A stretch of DNA of 52,611 nt from Purshia tridentata (lineage: Eukaryota; Streptophyta; Magnoliopsida; Rosales; Rosaceae): contig QANT01004373.1 in the NCBI GenBank assembly GCA_003254885.1, forward strand, positions 1-52,611, in the 5' to 3' direction. Below are positions 24,258 through 33,318 of the stretch, one piece after another. Position numbers and translations under genes: made by a program. Each line of letters starts with the position of its first letter. The stretch's first letter is position 1. The notes beneath the pieces are model-generated. The model did not search any database, was not told the DNA's origin, and was given only the letters and a program-made list of their open reading frames with translations.

Positions 24258-24602
24258 CTTGAAAGGATGCATTGCCATATAGTTGTTGTTGGCTTTACCC
24301 CTCTCGGCCATGCCCATATGCCATCTCGTTATTGGGTGGATGCTTTTAACATTGGTCTTTAATAAATTACCCCTTCTCATTTACTTATAAATTCGTCTCC
24401 ATATGAAAAACTCTTCTCACATTCCCCTTAATATGATTTTTTACGGGTTTTCGGTTGTACTTGTTTTCTGTACTTACGAAAATATAACCATAATAAATTG
24501 CAATTACGTTCCAAACGATGTGTCTTCCTTGGTTATTCTATCAATCATTTTGGGTATTGTTGTCTTGATAATGACACATGGGGGAGCAATTTTTATTCCT
24601 AG
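24258..24602 (+). pseudogene. Ty1/copia polyprotein fragment (integrase region)
   Basis: One plus-strand frame from 24258 reads RMHCHIVVVGFTPLGHAHMP then SRYWVDAFNIGL, two stop codons, SSPYEKLF, a further stop, then FLRVFGCTCFLYLRKYNHNK and RSKRCVFLGYSINHFGYCCL. These are the C-terminal integrase-core motifs of Ty1/copia polyproteins (PxxYW...A..., FGC.C.P.LRPYN, R...CVFLGYS...GY.C). Three in-frame stops and the lack of reverse transcriptase downstream make it a dead fragment of about 115 codons. No LTRs were found for it. Confidence 0.85.
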
Positions 24603-25131
24603 GTCGACCTCAAAAGGTGGTCGAAAATGGTCGAAAAACTAAAAACTTACTGGAGCTTGTGAGCTTCTTTTCGGCACACACCTTGTATGGTGGTTGAATG
24701 AAAAAAGCAAGCACACCACTGGATTCAGCTCGTCGAGAAGAAGAAAGCTAGGTGGTTTGAGGTTGCATCGTCGTTAGAGATGGAGATCGCAAGCAACATG
24801 GTCGAACTGGTGATAGAACACTGAAATATTTGGTTATCTGCGTACCCATTTGAAATAGACGCCATAGTTTATGGTTATTTTTTGTAATTAAGTGTATATA
24901 TAATATAGATTACCCTTACAAATTATAGAGGTGCTTTCAAATGGGTCCATAAAGTACAAAAACTTTTCTAAAGTGTCTACTTTCCATTGGGTCCAGCGTT
25001 AAATGCCAGTGTGGCTTTTGCTGGTTGGATTTTTTAATGATGTGTAGTGCCACATGAACATAAAATAATAATAATAAATTCTAAAAGCATTTTATAATAT
25101 TAAAAACTAAAAATTAAATATATAAAATTAA
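24603..25131. other. Intergenic, no gene recognised
   Basis: AT-rich spacer containing a GGTCGA-rich patch near 24,600-24,640. No coding or RNA feature supported. Confidence 0.5.
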
Positions 25132-25425
25132 GGCAAAATAACTTTTTCGTTTATGTATTATGGACGAGTCGCACTTTGGTTTCCGTTATTTCAATATATA
25201 TTTTTTAAGAACTGTGTTTCTATTAATGTCGCAATCAAGTCCAATTCGTCAAAATTGAGACAAAAAATGCCGATGTGGCACCACCTAATTGGCTCTAGAC
25301 GATTTTGATGAATTGAACCTGATTGCAACATTAATGAAAACACGGTCCTAAAAAATATAAATTGAAATAACAGAGATCAAAGTGCGACTCGTCTATAGTA
25401 TAAGGACCAAAAAAGTATTTTTGCC
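25132..25425. mobile_element. Long-hairpin MITE (Mutator-like)
   Basis: A 294-bp element that is almost wholly an inverted repeat with arms of about 125 bp. In arm orientation the left starts GGCAAAATAACTTTTTCG and the right GGCAAAAATACTTTTTTGG; both continue through GACGAGTCGCACTTTG, TTATTTCAAT and TATTTTTTA. The flanks are TAAAATTAA (25123-25131) and AAAAATTAA (25426-25434), a nearly perfect 9-bp target-site duplication, which suits a Mutator-type origin. No coding capacity. Confidence 0.85.
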
Positions 25426-26900
25426 AAAAATTAAAAGCAAAAAAACTCCCCCACCTCCCATCCCTCTCCTGTGCATCTCTCCCACATTTGCATAAACCCT
25501 CCCCCTTCCCTTTCTTCCTCTTCATACTTCTTCACTAACTCACACCCACAGATGCAAATTGTTTTCAAGCTAGAGACAATTGACAAGAAAAAGAAGAAGA
25601 ACAAACCCATACAAATCCCTCACCTGGCCATCCTCTTCTTCACTTCCTCTTCACCAGACCCACCTCCCAATCACCTTGGTACATCACCAACTCCTCCACA
25701 CACATCCCCTTCTTCATCTCCTTCTTCACCACACCCACCTCCTAATCAGCCCAGTACACCACCAACTCCTCCACCACCAAAATATCACTCTAGATTTGTT
25801 GGTTCAAGCAACAAGAAAAATCATAGAAAAAAAATTCAAAAGTGTGAAAATTGGAAAAATAAGAAAACCCTTTTCATTCGATTATGATTACCCAGAAAAA
25901 TAAAGGGAAGAAGACCCATTTCCTTTTTTTAGCTCCAAACTTAGAACATACTTGAGCTTTTACCACTTCTTCGTTTCTTTAAAGCCAATGAGGAACTCAT
26001 ACACAGATAGTCTCACAAGGAATAAGCCATTAGGATTTAGGAACTCAAGCGGAATAAGAATGGATACTATTGAAGTTAATGTCTAATTGATTGATATTAA
26101 CTAAAGACAAAAGTCTGACATCTTTTTGATCATATTAATGTTTGCTTTGTATTTAGTCACTAAGTATTATGGTAAGATTATATCAAGCACACATATAGGT
26201 GGTTGAAATCATTACCTTAGAGATTTGCTATTTGCTAAGACTTTTGAGGTTGGAAGGATTGATACTCAAGCTCAAATAATTGGCTGAGATCACGTCCATT
26301 AGATATTTGGTGTAAAAGCACTTTATGTATCTTGTATAAGTTCAAATGTTGTACAAGAGTTCAATCTAATGAAATATACATTCTCACACCAGTAAACTCT
26401 CTCTCTCAACTCTTTGCATCTCTGTTCTTTCTTTGTGCTTATATTTTCCTTTAACTTTAATCTTTGAAGAGTGCGGTTAATTGTAAGCTTAGGATTAAAT
26501 CTCACTGCTTGGTTTTTTTTCTTTTTTAAGAGAATTTGTTTATGTTTTGTTAATGAAAAAGTAGAGTAATATATGTTTCTATTTTAGTTTAATAATATAT
26601 ATGGTTTTTTTTTTTTGTGTGAAACTGGTCGTGGCAAATATATCTGTTAATTTTCGAGTCGTGTTCGAGTTGGGATAATTATAACCCGCATGCTATCGTT
26701 TCAAGTCGTGTCAACCTGTTGCACTAACGGATCGTATCGAGTTTGACTCCGACCCGCCCCACACGACTTGTTTGCCAAGTCTATGTGAGACTGAGAGACA
26801 AAGAAGGAAATGAATGAGTTTGAGGTGCATGAGAGCTATATAATTAGATTTGTGAGATGGAGAAAAAGAGAGGGAAAGAGAAAGAGATGGAGAAGAGGAC
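25426..26900. other. Intergenic, with a proline-rich open frame of doubtful status
   Basis: 25,440-25,900 holds pyrimidine-rich sequence with overlapping frames, one of which reads SPDPPPNHLGTSPTPPHTSP and on. It looks like a composition effect, or the start of an extensin-like gene that has decayed; no signal peptide or splice pattern was found. The rest is AT-rich spacer. A short Ser/Thr/pyrimidine-rich patch near 26,395 has no clear meaning. Confidence 0.35.
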
Positions 26901-27018
26901 CGGATTGATATAAACTGGGCTTTCTTCGAACAAAAGAAAAAGACCCGAATCTTAAAGGTAGTGAGAGTTGAAAGTGAGTTTTTTTTATAATCACTTACTT
27001 AAAAAATAAACATAAATT

Positions 27019-28205
27019 ATCAAAAAATCACATACATGGATCGACTCACAATTTTTTTCACTTTTTCATCCATTTACAGTAAACTAAAAAAAAAAGTTAC
27101 AATTTTTTTTGGTTCCTTCCCCAAACCCCTCCCCCACCCCGCAGCTCCGCTCTCCCACAGTCCCACCCAACCCAGCCCCCTACTCTCTCTCTTCAGACTG
27201 TTCTCAGCCCCCCAATCTCTCATTATTCATAAAATCTCTCTCGACTCTCACCATCTCACGCGGCGCCGAGTCGCCGACCCTCACTAGACAGCAGTGACCA
27301 GTGACCAGTGACCATCCCTGTCTCTCGTTCAGTCTCTCTCTCTCTCACCATCTAACCAGACTAACCCTAGCCCCCCAATCTCTCATTCAGACTCTCTCGA
27401 CTGTCACCATCTCACGCCGACTCTCACTCTCCGCCTCTGATCGTTTACTCTCTCTCTCTCTCTCTCTCTCACCATCTAACTAGGCGCCGCTCCGCCTCCG
27501 ATCGCGATATCCACAAGTCGAACTCAGGTATTATTGGGCTTTGGGTGTCTTGATCATGATCTGTGAATTGGGTCTGAGTAGAAGAAGGACAGGATTTTAG
27601 GGTTTAGAATCTATTTCTTTGTTGAGACTGTTAGTGTTAGTATTTGACTGTTAGTGAAATCAAACTTCAGATAGCGTTGAATCTATTTCAATGTTTATGA
27701 GCTCCCCAGCTATTCCAGTTACAATTCTAATTCCAGATATGAAATATATATATGTTGATAAAGTTTCCAATTTTGAAAGATGAGGCCTCAAGTCGATTAA
27801 CATCCTAATCTGGGATTGTCTTTTGAATTTCTCTGTCCTTTGATTCACGATTTATGTTACATGCTATTGGGATACAGACTACCTGTTTATGTATGTTTTG
27901 CTGAGAACAGCAGTTTTATATGAGTGTTTATGTATGTACTGGTGCTGTTAAAGGAATGGACCCTGTCGTAGGTGCGGGGGTGTGTGCAGGAGAGGGGGCG
28001 CTGCCGCACTGGGGTGGGGCTGTGTTGGGTGGGATATGGGAGCTGCGGGGGAGGGGGTGCTGGGTGGGGAAGAAGAACCAGAAAAAAGAAAAAGAAAAAG
28101 AATTTTAAATATTTTTTTCGGTTGTTTTAAGTTTTTTTTTTTGGTTTACTGCAAATGGATGAAAAAGAAAAAAATTGTGGGTGATCTATGTGTGTGATTT
28201 TTGAT
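27019..28205. mobile_element. Long-TIR element containing gene-leader-like sequence
   Basis: Arms of about 160-190 bp: left about 27,019-27,181, right about 28,010-28,205. In arm orientation both read ATCAAAAA.TCACA.ACAT, then CACAATTTTTTTC, TTTTTCATCCATTT, CAGTAAAC, a poly-A run, and further in CCGCAGCTCC and TCCCACCCAAC.CAGCCCC. The interior has CT-rich leader-like sequence (27,180-27,480) with repeated TCTCACCATCTAAC and CCCCCAATCTCTCATT phrases, then GAACTCAG followed by GTATTATTGGGCTTTGG, like a 5' UTR with a first intron. No transposase. The outer limits may lie a little further out. It ends about 440 bp before the ATP23 start codon. Confidence 0.65.
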
Positions 28206-28640
28206 GATATTGTGTTGTTTTTTTTTTGTGTTGATTTTTTGATGATTTTTTTTTGCTTATTGTTTTTCTTTTTTAATTGAATTCTTGGGTTTTTTTATAT
28301 TTTATCATTAATTTTTAACAGAAAAGAAGAAATTGTCCCTAAAATTAACGGAGGTATTGGCAGACTTAACGGTAGACCCTTAACTGAAACAAACAGATAG
28401 ATATAATCCTTAATTGGAACAACTTGAAATTGGCATCCTCAATTGCAAAACATGGTATAGTTATATAGTCTTTTTGCTAAAATTTCCTTTAAATTTTTAA
28501 TGTGCTTACTTTAGTTTGATATTATTTTATTTATTGTTGAATTTTGTTCCCCATATCAAATGGCTGATCGCAACTATTTCCTATAGTTGGATGATTGAGG
28601 TTTCTCTCTGCCAGAGCGGACATTAAAATATCAATAAGCA
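28206..28640. other. ATP23 upstream region
   Basis: T-rich spacer between the TIR element and ATP23. No TATA box was assigned; the true promoter may extend into the element. Confidence 0.4.
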
Positions 28641-30437
28641 ATGGCTGAGGAATCCATCCCGGAACCTGGATCCAATCGCTTCTCCTCCGCCGTCAACGGC
28701 GGTAAAACCATAGAGGAATGCCAAGACATGATACAGAGGAGCCTCCGAAGTACTCTTCAACTTTCTTTCACTTTTTATAATTTTTTTTTAATTAGGGTTT
28801 AGGGTTTTAGGGCTTCTGGGTTTCTCTTTAATTTCCGTCTTTTTATTCTTTTCTTCCAAACTCTCTGTAACCAAAAACGCTGTCACTGAATTTTCTTGCT
28901 CGGTTTCTGCAACAGCTCCGATGGTGAAATTTCTATTGCAGCATTTGGAGAAATCTGGGTGTGCAGTTGAGGGGGACAAGTTCATCAAGGCTGTTCATTG
29001 CGACAAGCAGATTGCCGGCGGTTACGTCCGCGGTGAAGGGGTACAATACAATCACGATTTCTGCTTATCTCTATTTGTGTAACTGAAATTGAAATGGCTT
29101 TGATTTTTCAAAATGTATGCAACTTCATATTGTAATTGGAACTAAGAAACTGCAGTTGGAATGAACATTTTACTTTAAATTTTCAATCTTAGAATGAGCT
29201 AAGAACTAGAATTTTGATCATTCAGTTATCTTCTATCAATTGATTGGTCTTTTAATGGTCTAGTCTTTCTGCTTCCTTGTGTGTAAGAGTGCTCTTTTAC
29301 ATTTCAAAATAGCAAATATTTGTTATGAATCTAATTTCTTTTGCTGTTCTATGTGTCTGCATATCTTATAGATACTGGTGTGTGGTAATCACATGACCAT
29401 TCAAGATGAGATCAACCAAGTAGTGATACATGAGCTAATTCATGCTTTTGACGATTGTCGTGCTGCAAACTTAGACTGGGCTAATTGTGCTCATCATGCT
29501 TGTAGCGAGGTGCACATCAATATAGCAAAAAAAAATTTTCTTGTACTGGGTGTGTAATTCTATGAACCTCGAGTTTATTCTTATATATATTTATTTATTG
29601 TTTTCCTGGAACAGATTCGTGCTGGCCATCTAAGCGGTGATTGCCACTATAAACGAGAATTGCTGCGGGGTTTTATGAAGCTACGAGGTCATGAACAAGT
29701 GAGTTTCCCAGCTCTAATTTAATTAAGAACTCATCTGGTCACTTTTTTTTGCATACAATTTGAATTAATCACTTCCTTCCATTTGATGTGGAAATTTCAA
29801 TGAAGGCCAAAAACCTTCAGGGGGAAAAGCCCATTTAATATACGACAAAGTTTTTATTTTCATACCAAAGGTATATATGTCAACATTTAGTTTTATAGTA
29901 GATACAAAGTCACCAACGAGGGTTTCATTGGAATGGTCAGGCCCATGGTTTCTCCCATGTGGTATGGGGTTCAAATCCTCTCAAGGTACCTACCTAGCTA
30001 TTTGCTAGAGGTAGGGTTCAGCAGGAGGCCCCAGTATTGAGCCCAGGTAAATGGTACCAAAATTGTAGACTCCATTACAAGGGTGACCTTATATAATAGA
30101 CATCATGCTGCTCAATTTAGATTTAATGACCAACCCCCTTCCCCCCTCCCCCTCCCCAGAAAAAAAAAAAAAAAAACAAAACTCTGTTTGAGTTCCTCTC
30201 CGTTGGATCACTAAAGTAACTATATGCTGTAGTTTACTTGAGACTTGTATTACAGTAGCTTACTTTCATTGGGTTCACATTTTCACATTTTGACATTTGA
30301 AGGATTGTGTTAGACGAAGAGTTATGAAATCAGTCACTGCTAATCCATACTGCTCAGAAGCAGCTGCAAAGGATGCCATGGAAGCTGTTTGGGATGTTTG
30401 TTATAATGATACCCAGCCCTTCGACAGGGCTCCTTGA
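28641..30437 (+). CDS. ATP23: Mitochondrial inner membrane protease ATP23-like (M76 metalloprotease)
   Basis: Five exons: 28641-28749, 28916-29040, 29372-29509, 29615-29698, 30303-30437, giving 196 residues starting MAEESIPEPGSNRF. Exon 3 carries the zinc-protease motif HELIH (H98, E99, H102) in the context QVVIHELIHAFDDCRAANLD, typical of the ATP23/XRCC6-binding protein 1 family (MEROPS M76). A cysteine-rich pattern (CDKQIAGGYV, NCAHHACSEIRA, GDCHYKRELL, CVRRRVM, NPYCSEAAAKDAM) runs through the protein and is conserved in the family. In yeast ATP23 matures ATP synthase subunit 6 and assists its assembly in the intermembrane space; the plant role is inferred. Plant copies are often annotated as Ku70-binding proteins. 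No classical N-terminal presequence is obvious. All introns are GT-AG, and intron 4 carries a SINE-like insertion. Confidence 0.94.
28792..28812 (+). promoter_or_regulatory. Telo-box-like repeats in ATP23 intron 1
   Basis: TTAGGGTTTAGGGTTTTAGG lies 40 bp into the first intron. It contains the telo-box word AAACCCTAA in reverse orientation. In plants such motifs near the 5' end are often seen in genes of translation and organelle biogenesis; any activity here is inferred. Confidence 0.4.
29910..30176 (+). mobile_element. tRNA-derived SINE-like insertion in ATP23 intron 4
   Basis: A B-box match, GGTTCAAATCC, at 29968-29978 lies about 35 bp after an A-box-like GGTTTCATTGGAATGG (29921-29936), the spacing of an RNA polymerase III tRNA promoter. 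The body runs on to a C-rich tract and an A-run of about 17 bases ending near 30,176. It does not fold as a tRNA and no target-site duplication was seen, so the limits are approximate. Confidence 0.5.
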
Positions 30438-31117
30438 AATACAGTGACAGGTACTTGCTGATGCCAAACCAACTGTCAACTCCAAATTTATTAAATTCAG
30501 TTTTGGAGGAGACTCTGGCCCCTAAGAGAAACAGTGTTATTCCCTGAATTTTTGTTTAGTTGCATAATATGTTTTAAGTTAAACGTTCATTTATTTCAAA
30601 ATTTTCCTCATTTTTCTCTTTTAGATGACTGCATGAGGAATCTTACAGTTTCAATTTGTCATACGAATTGTACACCAATGATTAATGTTATCTTCAATTT
30701 GATGATGAATTTATTGCGTTGATAGTACTTACAGTATTCGGTTGAAAACTTTAAGAAAGAACAAAGGCAGCCAATTTCAAACAAATAATTTTATAAATAA
30801 ATAAATCAACTAAATAATCATTTTGGAATTAATCAATTGAAAATTGGCCAAGTAACCCGATCATGATATCTCAGAAGAGAGTTGCGACTTTGAAGCAGTA
30901 AAATACAAAGATGTTTTAGCAAAAATGATAACTGCAGTTTTGAACATTTGGTTTTCTTACTTGTGTGAGGTTATTGATGGTACCTCTATTTTATTGGGGT
31001 ACTAACTGGTCTTCAGTGTACATAGTATTGTTAATAGTTAATACTCGAGTCAAGATCAAAAAAGATTTGGGCCACCAAGTGGTGCCATGGATATCTATTT
31101 TTGAATTTTGATACCAC
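30438..31117. other. ATP23 3' region and spacer
   Basis: Contains the 3' UTR of ATP23 and AT-rich spacer. No further gene seen. Confidence 0.5.
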
Positions 31118-31418
31118 TTAAGCCTTCTTAGAAGCAGAGGGAGCTTTTGCTGGTGAAGCAGAAGTAGAGGAGGAGGATTTGGAGAATGATGGGGAGCTAG
31201 CTGCCTTAGGTGATGAGGCTGGTGCATTAGACTTGGGTGAAGCAGAGGGACTGGAGGCTGAGGACTTTGGGGTCGAGGCTTCTTCAGTTTTCTCTGCTGC
31301 CTTAGATTTTGAGGCTCCATCTTTATCTTTTAGAGAGGAGGAGAGAGTGGAGGCCGAGGAGAGCTTGGTGGAGGTTCCATCTTTATCTTTTGGTGAAGCA
31401 TAGGGAGTGCAGGCTGAG
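31118..31418 (-). pseudogene. Ser/Ala/Pro/Lys-rich terminal-exon-like fragment
   Basis: On the minus strand a plausible acceptor (ACTTGTTCTCCTCAG) is followed by about 99 codons reading CTPYASPKDKDGTSTK and on, with a near-repeat of the (L)KDKDGxSxK block, then SSASSPSASPKSNAPASSPK and ending SASKKA and a stop at 31118. No in-frame ATG precedes it: the frame is closed by a stop 18 codons-or-fewer upstream, so it looks like a last exon. Composition resembles linker-histone tails or arabinogalactan-type proteins, but I do not recognise a family. Upstream exons were not found. Confidence 0.35.
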
Positions 31419-31491
31419 GAGAACAAGTCATTCCAGCTGTTTCAGTAAGAGGGCTTCTCTCCTATGGAAGTATGGTGTGGGTTGGTGCGGG

Positions 31492-31540
31492 GAACCCACC
31501 ACAATCACGCATTTAGAAATTGAGTAATTGTGGTGGGTTT
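31492..31540. repeat. Hairpin with 17-bp arms
   Basis: Left arm GAACCCACCACAATCAC (31492-31508, allowing one end base) and right arm GTAATTGTGGTGGGTTT (31524-31540) pair at about 15 of 17 positions around a 15-base loop. Could be a terminator-like or small foldback remnant next to the minus-strand fragment; no function is assigned. Confidence 0.6.
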
Positions 31541-33286
31541 CGCGCAGAAAAACTCATTTCGGTAATGTTAGATTATTTAATTGGGTGACTGAGTGATTTG
31601 TTTAGGCCCATTGGTCTAGTTCAATTAGTTCTTGTTTGGTTATTTGGGCCTCAGCCCTTAACACAAACAACTTCCTTGTCATCCTTTACACTAGTGATTT
31701 TTATGAGGTAGGAGTCAATCCTTAACGTGGGAATCCATCTTATTTTTCTTAATTTTTTACGAATTTTTTTAAATTTTTATTTTAGCATAGTGGGCTGAGG
31801 GCGTTTATTTGTCTTTTTTTTTTTGCATACATATTATGCGGGTGGATGTGATGTGACTTTATAACTTTAAAAGACATTAGGTGTATTATCATTTTTATTT
31901 CTTATAGTCATTGTTGTACAATAACAGAAAAATTGAGAATTCGGTTCATTAAAGTAAACTAGCCAATCATCATATTTTGAAGGTGGGTTGGTCCAGTATG
32001 TTTGTTGATGTACAGAATTCGTCCACACAATCAACTTAACATCTGACCTCCGCATCAAAACTTTCATCGATCCTACATAGCTCTCTTCTTACCTTGCACA
32101 CTGAGATAGGGAGTACTAAGAGTAAGGGGGCATCGGTGTAGTACAGGCCAAAGACTCACCGATGCTTAAGTCAGTAATCACATCTTCAGAATAGTTTAGA
32201 GAGTTAGGGTTATATACATACATAAGGGCTAACATGCCCTATTTATAGTGATTATGACCTAGGGTCTCATAGTTCTTGTCCAATTAGGATTCCTAACAAC
32301 TTGCTATTTAGGTTTTAGCTTAAAGTAGGTTGTGACTCCTTGTTCGAGTAGAACACACCCCCTCCCAAGTTAACCCTTACACAAGTTGGGCCGACACAGT
32401 ACCGGGCCATTTCTAGAATGCCTCCCTCCCAAGGCGTCCCCTGGTGTAGGCTTTTGAGACTCCCCCACAATAAAGCCTTCAGCACCGACTATTGGACTTG
32501 GGCTTTCATTGGTGCCAAAGCTAAGCTTTGCACGCTCATTGCACCCAAGCCTCTTTAGGCCTTGTGCCTTTTATGATATCAAGCTTGTACAGTATATCCA
32601 TGGAAGCTAACCCATGGTCCATCACAGGCTACTAACCCGTGTTCAAGCCAAGGGTAGCCAAGCCTTGGTTCTTTAGGTCACCAAGCCTCATTAGCCTTGG
32701 CTCATTGGTCACCAAGCTCACAATTGGGCCTAGGTCTTTATTCTTAGGCCTCATTTCACCTATTAGTCTTTTCGAGCCTATAGATATGCTTTTAGCCTCA
32801 TGGGCTTTTTTGTTTGGCCCTAAATAACAATTCGAAAACCATTCAAGTCTCATCATTTCTATTGTTACGACGTATAGTTCTACTCAATCAATATAGGTAC
32901 TAATAATGTTATTGTTTATTTTGAATTTTTTCAAACAAACCCTTGGTAAAATTGCTTCGCAAAAATAAAATAAAAATGTAAAGAATCACAAAAACTGTAT
33001 TTACTCAAATTCACAAATAACTTATTTATGGATCCATTGTATGATTTGTATCATGCATATTTATTTTTTGGTACCACCCCACTCCGACCATGATTCTCAT
33101 TCATTATTTGTGTTCCTTTTTTACCAAAAATAAATACTCACACTGTCTTCGCTGCCACGTGCATGCGTACGGAAGTCACGTGACATCCCTGTATAGGTGC
33201 TATTAGGTATTCGGTAATGAACCAACGCCATATTAACGAAACATTGACAATCACCAACGGAGCAAATGGGCAATACTCTGTAACTG
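31541..33286. other. Intergenic, possible LTR remnant
   Basis: Around 32,100-32,870 the sequence has a different texture (CACCGATGCTTAAGTCAG, a TATTTATA box, then GC-richer CCAAGCC/AGCCTTGG repeats), reminiscent of a solo LTR of a plant retrotransposon. No terminal TG/CA pair with a duplication could be confirmed. The short overlapping frames near 32,640-32,850 are compositional. Confidence 0.35.
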
Positions 33287-33306
33287 AAACCCTAATAAAA
33301 CCCTAA
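33287..33306 (+). promoter_or_regulatory. Paired telo-boxes before RRP6-like start codon
   Basis: AAACCCTAA occurs at 33287-33295 and again at 33298-33306, 12 bp before the ATG. This motif is frequent near the start sites of plant ribosome-biogenesis genes, which suits an exosome exonuclease that processes rRNA precursors. The neighbouring TGGGCA is one base off the site II motif often paired with it. Confidence 0.6.
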
Positions 33307-33318
33307 CGAGTAACGACG

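Noticed and set aside
25471..25903. Proline/serine-rich frames that might be extensin-like
   Set aside because: Overlapping frames in pyrimidine-rich DNA, with no signal peptide, no Ser-Pro4 repeats and no splice pattern.
29921..29980. A functional tRNA gene
   Set aside because: Only A- and B-box-like words are present; no acceptor stem or anticodon arm can be drawn, so a SINE head is more likely.
31179..31403. Plus-strand Glu/Ala-rich frame
   Set aside because: It is the shadow of the Ser/Ala/Lys-rich minus-strand frame, which has the acceptor site and natural stop.
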